Origin: Lentisphaeria bacterium
GTDB taxonomy: Bacteria > Verrucomicrobiota > Lentisphaeria > JABSQK01 > UBA12247
DNA length: 5,334 nt
Direction: 5' to 3'
Assembly: GCA_003477185.1 (NCBI GenBank)
Contig: DMTJ01000540.1
Coordinates: forward strand, 1-5,334
In this document: positions 1-4,509 of the stretch, piece by piece
Numbering within the stretch: position 1 is the stretch's first letter
Layout of the letters: each line of letters starts with the position of its first letter
Notes under the pieces: generated by a model
Databases searched by the model: none
What the model saw: only the letters and a program-made list of their open reading frames with translations
Told to the model about the DNA's origin: nothing
Translations under genes and position numbers: made by a program

Positions 1-540
1 TCCTATGCCGAGCGCTCCAAGCTCAGCCCCTACGAGGGTGGCACACGCACGCCAATCATGTTTCGCTGGCCCGGCACCATCCCCGCAGCGGATCGTCCTG
101 AACTCTGCTCGTCCATCGACATCGTCCCGACCATCTTGGCCGCTGCCAGCGCCACCGGCCCACACCACTTTCCTGGCCTCAATCTCCTGGCGCAGCTCAA
201 GAGCGGCGATGCGATCGATCGCGATACCCTCTTCGGCGAGTCCTTTGCCCACGACATCGCAGACATCGAGAATCCGCACGCGTCGCTTCTCCATCGCTGG
301 GTGATCCGCGGCCACGACAAGCTGCTCCTCACCTACGACGGCGCGCCCGGCAGAATGAAGTATCCGGCAAAGAATGGCGACGCCCAGCTCTTCGACCTCA
401 AGGCCGACCCCTCGGAAACGGTGAATCTCGCCGTCCAAAAGCCGGACCTCGTCAAGGAACTCAGCGCCGCCCTTGACGGCTGGTATGTGCCCAGCGAGCG
501 GCAGGCCGGTAAGGTCCAGCGCAAGGCCAAAGGCCGTTAG
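1..540 (+). CDS. Sulfatase (type I, alkaline-phosphatase fold), C-terminal part, 5' truncated by the window edge
   Basis: The reading frame is open from base 1 to a TAG at 538-540 and gives 179 residues with no start inside the window, so the N-terminal part lies outside. Visible landmarks are SKLSPYEGGTRTPIMFRWPG (residues 6-25), the usual sulfatase block with the substrate-side lysine (K7) and the YEGG-R-P-WPG signature; SSIDIVPTIL (about 37-46); and the late LFDL...DPSETVNLA block (130-144) that closes most S1 sulfatases. The end is basic (KVQRKAKGR). Sulfatases of this family hydrolyse sulfate esters with a formylglycine made from Cys or Ser in CxPxR, but that motif would be upstream of the window and cannot be checked. 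The substrate is not readable; the neighbouring GH20 suggests sulfated amino sugars (inference). The gene converges on the minus-strand run and its stop overlaps the end of the oxidoreductase remnant. An internal ATG at 58 falls inside a conserved block and is not the start. Confidence 0.9.
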   Translation, partial: SYAERSKLSPYEGGTRTPIMFRWPGTIPAADRPELCSSIDIVPTILAAASATGPHHFPGLNLLAQLKSGDAIDRDTLFGESFAHDIADIENPHASLLHRWVIRGHDKLLLTYDGAPGRMKYPAKNGDAQLFDLKADPSETVNLAVQKPDLVKELSAALDGWYVPSERQAGKVQRKAKGR

Positions 541-899
541 TGTGGTGTGACGGACGCCAGGCAGCGTTGAAAGAGCACCTGCACGCCCGCCTCCTCCAGC
601 ATGTTCAAGAACAGAGCTTCTGCCTCCGAAGGCGTAAAGTCCGAAATGCGACCGGCCCGGGCTTAGAACGTCTTCGCCAAGCCACCGATAGATTCCTGCT
701 GGCCAAAGTCAGTGGCGGTCAAGCCGCCTGAGGTCAGCCCGCCCACTTGGCGATTAAAGGAAAGCAGCAGGGCATTCTTCCCCAGGCGCGCTGCCTGGAT
801 GGCCGCCGTGACGCCAGCAGGCGTTCCCCCATAGACGGCCACATCACAGGCGATCTGCTTCGGTGCCACGACTTCAGCCGGGGCATAATAAGTAATCAA
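537..899 (-). pseudogene. FAD-dependent oxidoreductase remnant (FAD_oxidored/PF12831-like), nonsense mutation and C-terminal truncation
   Basis: Read from a TTG at 899, the first 78 codons give a classic FAD-binding N-terminus: DVAVYGGTPAGVTAA (GGTPAG dinucleotide loop, about residues 24-29), then VGGLTSGGLTATDFG (52-66) and IGGLAKTF (71-78). These match the N-terminus of the FAD-dependent oxidoreductases common in glycan-degrading PVC and Bacteroidetes loci. A TAA at 663-665 follows, where relatives usually have Tyr (a one-base change from TAT/TAC). The same frame then continues with recognisable protein, SDFTPSEAEALFLNMLEEAGV, for 41 codons until a TAA at 537-539. Full-length relatives have roughly 400-550 residues, so most of the protein is missing. 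There is no in-frame ATG: the frame is open back into the end of the GH20 gene, and only TTG (899, weak AGAAG ahead) or an internal GTG could start it. It lies 35 bases after the GH20 stop and was probably the last gene of that run. Probably non-functional. Confidence 0.8.
663..665 (-). other. In-frame TAA interrupting the FAD oxidoreductase homology
   Basis: The plus strand reads tta at 663-665, TAA on the minus strand. Homology-like protein lies on both sides in the same frame (GGLAKTF before, ARAGRISDFTPSEAEA after), so this looks like a nonsense change within a gene and not a natural end. The usual residue after this Phe in the family is Tyr, as I recall it. Confidence 0.7.
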
Positions 900-934
900 G
901 TGTGGCTTCTGTATGATAGGTATTTGTGCCTGTT

Positions 935-2518
935 TTACAGTTTCTTGGCCTTATCTTCCAGGGCCAGCAACTTTTGGGGCTCGTCCTTGCTCCAGTAGTG
1001 AATGCCGAGGGCATCGTAGCGCTTGAGCTGGAACGGAATGAGAACCCGATCCCGGTACTCCGGCCAACTCAGGATGCTCGGTGCCTCGCTCTTGCCGCCT
1101 CGCCAGAGGCGTTCGGCGTAGGCTGCCAGCCGGGGAAAGGTACGGTCACCAAAATCGGTCATCGTGACGATGTTCTCGCTCCAAGTGCAGGCGATGGCGC
1201 CAAGCGTCAGCTCGCGGGTTGCCGCCGTGACGCCGAACATGTCCTCAAATGGATCCCAGTTGTAGAGTTCAGCTGCCGATATGGGCTGAGCCCAGCCGGC
1301 ATAGCCTTCCTCGGGGCGCACGTTGGGCATGTCGAAATAGGTCCAGTAGGCCGGAGACATGATAAACGGTTGCTTCTCGGCGTTCAGGCCTTCGTCAATG
1401 GTGCGATCAATCGGCGCCCACCAGTGCTTTTTGCCGTATCGCCACCACTGGACCACGGTGTCCCTATCATAAAAGCCCTTCTCGAAGGGATCGTCCCACA
1501 CGATCGGCGTCTTCTTCAGCTCGTCTTTGACGTAGGACGTCATGGCCTGCACAAAGCCCTGCAGTTCTTCATCGGTGTAGATCGGCTCATCCACAAACAC
1601 ATTTACCTCATCACAGCCGATGTGGATGTAGCCGGGTTGAAACAGGCCGTCGATCTCACGCAGGACGGCCTTGGCAAACGCCTGCCCCTGTTCGTCGATC
1701 CGCATCACCTTGCCAGGATCGCGCAGCTCCGTTGCGCTCTTCAGCTCCGGATAGGACTTGATGGCTGCTCCCATATGCCCCGGCATGTCGATCTCAGGAA
1801 TCACCGAAATATACCGGCTCTTCGCATACGCGCAGAGGTCCCGAACATCATCCTGCGTCAGGAATGCAGCCGGGGCCTCGGGATTAGATTTGTTGCCAAT
1901 TGCGCCCACCGCCGTCAAGTGCGGATAGGCTTCAAGTTCCACCCGCCAGCCTTCGTCATCGGTCAGATGCAGGTGCAGCGTATTGAGCTTGTGCATAGCC
2001 ATGCAATCGATGACCGTCCTAAGCTCGTCCAAGGTCCTGAAATGCCGGGCAAGATCCACGTGCAGCCCCCGGATCCTGTCGAGCGACGGCTTGTCGCTGA
2101 TCCGGAGTGCCGGTATCGCCAGATCAAGCCCTGGCTGAACCGTGTCGCCATAGACCGCCGCAGGCAGCAGTTGCAGAAGAGTCTGCACACCGTAGAACAC
2201 CCCCGCGGCGCTCTTGCCGGTGATGAGAATGCGGTCCGCGCTGCTCTGAAACGTGTAGGCATCCTGTTCCGTGAACGCGAGCGTTTCCGGCGCGACCTCA
2301 AGCAGGATCGCGCGCCCGCTGTCAGCCCCCGTGACAGCAAGAGTCAACCCGGTTGCTGCGGCGAGCCGCTGCTGTAGGTACGCTGCGCAGGCTTTTCCGG
2401 CTTCGCCCTGACAGACAATCGCCGTGTCCGCCATCAGTGTGAACGAATCGCTGTTGGCTGCGACTTCGATCGACTGCGGCATCGGGACGATGCCGTAGCT
2501 GTTTGCGAGGTTTCTCAC
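935..2518 (-). CDS. Beta-N-acetylhexosaminidase, glycoside hydrolase family 20
   Basis: This family removes terminal GlcNAc or GalNAc by substrate-assisted catalysis, in which an Asp positions the 2-acetamido group and the next Glu is the acid/base. Numbered from GTG at 2518 (527 aa), an N-terminal GH20b-like alpha/beta domain (about 5-140, with ITGKSAAGVFYGVQTLLQL near 99-117) precedes the TIM barrel (about 145-485). Barrel motifs are RGLHVDLARHF (150-160, sugar-binding Arg150), LHLHLTDDEGWR (181-192), PEIDMPGHM (241-249), YIHIGCDEV (297-305, catalytic Asp303-Glu304), the Trp pair near 358, and TWSENI (445-450). All expected catalytic residues are present and the length is normal. HIGCDEV has Cys where many GH20 enzymes have Gly; I recall this form from the HexD-type branch. 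No signal peptide is visible, so it may act in the cytoplasm on imported oligosaccharides. Start: GTG at 2518 has AGGGAG seven bases ahead, whereas in-frame ATG at 2536 has no clear ribosome site and would add six residues. It follows the PhyH gene by about 65 bases. Confidence 0.94.
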   Translation of the reverse strand: MRNLANSYGIVPMPQSIEVAANSDSFTLMADTAIVCQGEAGKACAAYLQQRLAAATGLTLAVTGADSGRAILLEVAPETLAFTEQDAYTFQSSADRILITGKSAAGVFYGVQTLLQLLPAAVYGDTVQPGLDLAIPALRISDKPSLDRIRGLHVDLARHFRTLDELRTVIDCMAMHKLNTLHLHLTDDEGWRVELEAYPHLTAVGAIGNKSNPEAPAAFLTQDDVRDLCAYAKSRYISVIPEIDMPGHMGAAIKSYPELKSATELRDPGKVMRIDEQGQAFAKAVLREIDGLFQPGYIHIGCDEVNVFVDEPIYTDEELQGFVQAMTSYVKDELKKTPIVWDDPFEKGFYDRDTVVQWWRYGKKHWWAPIDRTIDEGLNAEKQPFIMSPAYWTYFDMPNVRPEEGYAGWAQPISAAELYNWDPFEDMFGVTAATRELTLGAIACTWSENIVTMTDFGDRTFPRLAAYAERLWRGGKSEAPSILSWPEYRDRVLIPFQLKRYDALGIHYWSKDEPQKLLALEDKAKKL

Positions 2519-2523
2519 CGAAA

Positions 2524-2531
2524 TTCTCCCT
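2524..2531 (-). promoter_or_regulatory. Ribosome binding site that favours the GTG start of the GH20 gene
   Basis: The minus strand reads AGGGAGAA here, leaving a seven-base spacer to GTG at 2518-2516. It lies downstream of the alternative ATG (2536-2534), so it can only serve the GTG. Basis: spacing and sequence; N-terminal sequencing would decide. Confidence 0.6.
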
Positions 2532-2584
2532 GTCATGAATCGATTTCATTTTGCTGTTCGTAGGCGTCTATCAGCCTGTCGTTT

Positions 2585-3268
2585 TCAGACCACCACGTGC
2601 CGGGCAGGGAACTGTTCATCAAAGCTCTCGTCTGCTGCGGGCGCATGATAGGTGCTGATGATCGTGTAGCGGTCGGCGCTGGCGGTGTTGGTGCAGGAGC
2701 CGTGTACCAGGCGATCCGAGAAGATCACCGCACTGCCCCGGGGAATCTCACAGATCACCTCGTCGGCGGCATCCCAGACCTCGTCCGTGATTACATTTCC
2801 AAACTCGCCTCCTGTCTCTTCGCCACTCCCCCTGCGTGAGGTCCATTCCCGATGATGGCTGCCGCGGACCACTTTGAGCGTTCCATTGTCGGCCGAGACA
2901 TCGTCCAGCGGAATCCAGACCGAGAGCTTCGGCCTCGTCCCAGCCCAGTAGAAGGCATCAATATGCCATGGAGTCGCGAAGGTGTTTTCGCCTGATTTGA
3001 ACACGATCTTGTCGCTCAGGAACATCACCCCTTCCGGGATCAAGGGGCGTAACAGGTCGATCACCCGCGGGTCATCCGCCAGGTTTCGGAAGGCTGAGCT
3101 GTGTACTGCCGCGCCCACGCAGACCGTAGCGTTAGCAGCACCGTGGTTTTTCAGGACCTCGCAGGCCTCCTGCTTGAGCGTATCGCATTCCTTATCAGTA
3201 AACAGGCTTTCGACCACCACATAGCCGTCGGCGGCATAGTCTCCGACCAGAGTTGAGGGCGTGATCAT
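2585..3268 (-). CDS. Phytanoyl-CoA dioxygenase (PhyH) family, Fe(II)/2-oxoglutarate-dependent oxygenase
   Basis: The 227-residue product has the PhyH pattern: an N-terminal GDYAADGYVVVESLFTDKEC segment (about 9-28), then TPWHIDAFYW (99-108) carrying the His102-x-Asp104 iron ligands, SVWIPLDDVSADNGTL (116-131), RGSHH (135-139), and DRLVHGS (185-191) with the distal ligand His189, followed by Arg200, placed to hold the 2-oxoglutarate carboxylate. The facial triad is complete and the length is near the lower end for the family, so it is probably active. Members hydroxylate or otherwise oxidise diverse small molecules; the many paralogues in PVC bacteria mostly have unknown substrates, and a role in fatty-acid oxidation should not be assumed. 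Start: ATG at 3268 has GGAG six bases ahead, and its ATG overlaps the TGA of the preceding gene (ATGA), so the two are probably translationally coupled. A longer frame back to 3313 has no supporting ribosome site and would run into the previous gene. Confidence 0.9.
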   Translation of the reverse strand: MITPSTLVGDYAADGYVVVESLFTDKECDTLKQEACEVLKNHGAANATVCVGAAVHSSAFRNLADDPRVIDLLRPLIPEGVMFLSDKIVFKSGENTFATPWHIDAFYWAGTRPKLSVWIPLDDVSADNGTLKVVRGSHHREWTSRRGSGEETGGEFGNVITDEVWDAADEVICEIPRGSAVIFSDRLVHGSCTNTASADRYTIISTYHAPAADESFDEQFPARHVVV

Positions 3269-4305
3269 TCTTGTCTCCGTGGATTCGTTTCTTGGTTTGA
3301 TTGGACGGTGCAATTGTTCAAATGCTGATACGGGCGGTCTGGCACGAGGGTGCCAGACTGCACGAATCCTTCAGGACGGCCGGCCAGGCGCTGGATAAGC
3401 CGTTCACGCCAAGTCTCGAGCATGGCGTCAAAGGATGAGTTCTGTGCTAGATCCAGCTCTTCACCCGGATCGCGGTCCAAGTCGAACAGCTGCTCACTGC
3501 CGTCGAGTGTCCGCCAGATGTACTTGAAGCGGCCATCGGTCAGCGCGTGGTAGGCTTGCGCTTGGCTATAGGTGGGCGCGTGCTCCATGTGCAGCCACTC
3601 CCGGGTCGCCTGCGCCTCACCGCGTAATATTGGCACCAGGCTGACGCCATCAAGATACGCAGGAATCGCGGCACCTGCGACCTCCAGCAGGGTCGGCATG
3701 AGATCTTCCAGGCACACCACTTGGTCAGCCTGCCCGCCGACCACAAAGCCCAATTCGGAGGAGGCGCTGATCATCATCGGGATGTGGGCCGAGCCTTCAT
3801 ACGGCTGGCACTTGCGGAAGAAGCCGTGATCGCCCAACATTTCGCCATGATCCGATGTCACCACAATCACCCATGGCCGTCCCGCCTTTACTTTCCGATA
3901 GAGCGGCGCATAGCGCAGCACGAAGCCCGTCGCGAACGTCAGACCAGACGCCTGATGCGCCTCGAAAATCTCCTGGCAGTCGTCGATTTCTGTCGCCAGT
4001 GGTTTCTCGCAGAAGACATGTTTGCCAGCCGCAAAGGCGCAGAGAACATGCTCTTTATGAAAAGCGTTTGGCGAGAAGATCATCACCCAGTCGACATCGT
4101 CGCGCTGAATCGCGGCCTCGTAGGAGTCAAAAATGACGGCATCGGTTACCTCCCAGTCCTTCAACGCTTGCGCTGCCCGCTCCTTGTCCGGGTCGTAGAC
4201 CGCGGTGATGGCAATGTCCTTCCGGTTCTGAATCAGCCAGCGCACCAGCCCAGCGCGGCCGCCGGTGGCGATGATTGCCAAGCGAATCTTAATGGAGTCG
4301 TTCAT
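3265..4305 (-). CDS. Chimeric ORF: Gfo/Idh/MocA oxidoreductase N-terminus fused in frame to sulfatase C-terminus
   Basis: One open frame of 346 codons contains pieces of two unrelated enzymes. Residues 1 to about 139 are a Gfo/Idh/MocA NAD(P)-binding domain: IKIRLAIIATGGRAG (5-19, Rossmann strand and glycine loop), AVYDPDKERA (35-44), SPNAFHKEHVLCAFAAGKHV (78-97), the FCEKPLA signature (98-104), and RYAPLYRKV at the entry to the second domain. Around residue 140 it switches to a sulfatase: WVIVVTSDHGEMLGDHGF (145-162, metal-binding Asp152 and His153), FRKCQPYEGSAHIPMM (163-178), LEDLMPTLLEVAG (199-211), LTDGRFKYIW (255-264) and LFDL..DPGEELDLA (273-287). The Gfo/Idh catalytic second domain and the sulfatase N-terminal half, including CxPxR and the first metal-binding Asp pair, are missing. 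Neither activity is expected, though NAD(P) binding is conceivable. The frame stays open and ends in ATGA overlap with the PhyH gene. Best read as an intragenic deletion between neighbouring genes, or a misassembly; a purposeful fusion is less likely. Confidence 0.87.
   Translation of the reverse strand: MNDSIKIRLAIIATGGRAGLVRWLIQNRKDIAITAVYDPDKERAAQALKDWEVTDAVIFDSYEAAIQRDDVDWVMIFSPNAFHKEHVLCAFAAGKHVFCEKPLATEIDDCQEIFEAHQASGLTFATGFVLRYAPLYRKVKAGRPWVIVVTSDHGEMLGDHGFFRKCQPYEGSAHIPMMISASSELGFVVGGQADQVVCLEDLMPTLLEVAGAAIPAYLDGVSLVPILRGEAQATREWLHMEHAPTYSQAQAYHALTDGRFKYIWRTLDGSEQLFDLDRDPGEELDLAQNSSFDAMLETWRERLIQRLAGRPEGFVQSGTLVPDRPYQHLNNCTVQSNQETNPRRQE
3877..3895 (-). other. Junction between the oxidoreductase and sulfatase parts of the chimera
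   Basis: The protein passes from PLYRKV (typical Gfo/Idh) through K-A-G to RPWVIVVTSDHG (typical sulfatase) within a few codons, around 3880-3892. No stop, linker or low-complexity spacer lies between them, which fits an abrupt deletion or join. The exact breakpoint cannot be placed without the parent sequences. Confidence 0.6.
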
Positions 4306-4325
4306 TCTATTTCTCGTCTGTGGAA

Positions 4326-4336
4326 GCTCCTGGAGC
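4326..4336. repeat. Small inverted repeat GCTCC-T-GGAGC in the leader of the minus-strand run
   Basis: Perfect five-base arms around one base, 20 bases upstream of the chimera ATG (4305). In RNA the one-base loop is too tight for the full stem, so if it matters it would more likely do so as DNA or by pairing with the adjacent hairpin. It could be chance. Confidence 0.3.
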
Positions 4337-4353
4337 GTTGCGGGGTTCGCAAC
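4337..4353. repeat. Inverted repeat GTTGCG-GGGTT-CGCAAC in the leader/operator region
   Basis: Perfect six-base arms with a five-base loop, directly next to the GCTCC/GGAGC repeat and 31 bases from the minus-strand start codon. On the leader RNA it can form a G+C-rich hairpin; as DNA it resembles a dimeric-regulator operator. There is no U-run after it, so it is not an intrinsic terminator. Confidence 0.45.
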
Positions 4354-4371
4354 TTGGGACTCTGCTCACAC

Positions 4372-4393
4372 TGGCAAGTAACTACACTTGCCA
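4372..4393. promoter_or_regulatory. Perfect inverted repeat TGGCAAGT-N6-ACTTGCCA, probable operator between divergent genes
   Basis: Eight-base arms at 4372-4379 and 4386-4393 match perfectly around AACTAC. The repeat lies between the chimera start and the divergent AraC-type regulator. Its half-site recurs nearby: ACTTG at 4352-4356 and CAAGT at 4400-4404, the latter within AAGTCACTT (4401-4409). Multiple copies of one half-site in a divergent promoter region are what a regulator binding site looks like. The binding protein is inferred to be the neighbouring AraC-family product, although that family more often uses direct repeats; another regulator is possible. Confidence 0.6.
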
Positions 4394-4415
4394 TAATCAC
4401 AAGTCACTTCATTAT
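4388..4415 (+). promoter_or_regulatory. Possible promoter of the AraC-type regulator
   Basis: TTGCCA (4388-4393) and CATTAT (4410-4415) are separated by 16 bases, a fair sigma-70-like pair. The -35-like box is the right arm of the inverted repeat, so bound regulator would block it, which would allow autorepression. Based on sequence match only. Confidence 0.35.
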
Positions 4416-4440
4416 CCACTTTTAGCGATTCCTTTTGCAA
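4411..4440 (-). promoter_or_regulatory. Possible promoter of the minus-strand catabolic run
   Basis: On the minus strand TTGCAA (4440-4435) and GATAAT (4416-4411) are separated by 18 bases. Transcription would start near 4404, giving a leader of about 100 bases that includes the 4372-4393 inverted repeat and both small hairpins. The two divergent promoters overlap, so their use would be mutually linked. Based on sequence match only. Confidence 0.4.
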
Positions 4441-4506
4441 TGCCGATTACGCTACCAGAGGCCGCGCCTGATCAGTGAGCCAGACATGTACCCAGCGATC
4501 CGGGAG

Positions 4507-4509
4507 TAG
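4507..4509 (+). other. In-frame TAG near the start of the AraC-type regulator
   Basis: ATG at 4486 reads MYPAIRE, then TAG, then LAQLPAPRDYHAGFG in the same frame. I recall relatives having a leucine-rich stretch just before the DYHAGFG-like segment, which would make this TAG a nonsense change of a sense codon one base away (CAG, AAG, GAG or TGG). If translation starts at TTG 4510 it is harmless. Confidence 0.45.

Noticed and set aside
540..731. Plus-strand small open frame just after the sulfatase
   Set aside because: It overlaps the oxidoreductase remnant, which has family motifs on the minus strand, and its own translation shows none.
926..942. CTGTTTTACAG inverted repeat after the GH20 gene as a terminator
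   Set aside because: Four-base arms with a three-base loop and no U-run on the minus transcript; too weak for an intrinsic terminator.
926..2377. Long plus-strand open frame of 483 codons opposite the GH20 gene
   Set aside because: It is the antisense shadow of the GH20 gene; its translation has no domain-like motifs, while the minus strand gives a complete GH20 with catalytic residues.
3265..3313. Longer PhyH protein starting at 3313
   Set aside because: The added 15 residues lie inside the end of the upstream gene, and ATG 3268 has GGAG at ideal spacing plus the ATGA overlap.
3721..4425. Plus-strand open frame opposite the chimera
   Set aside because: Antisense shadow with low-complexity His/Arg-rich translation; the minus frame carries clear Gfo/Idh and sulfatase motifs.
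4440..4478. Twelve-codon open frame ATG 4440 to TGA 4476 ahead of the regulator
   Set aside because: No ribosome site, no recognisable leader-peptide feature such as codon runs, and a length expected by chance.
663..4509. Stop-codon reassignment or recoding to explain the in-frame TAA and TAG
   Set aside because: The sulfatase ends in TAG and the GH20 in TAA exactly where their families should end, so both codons act as normal stops here. No recoding signal was seen.
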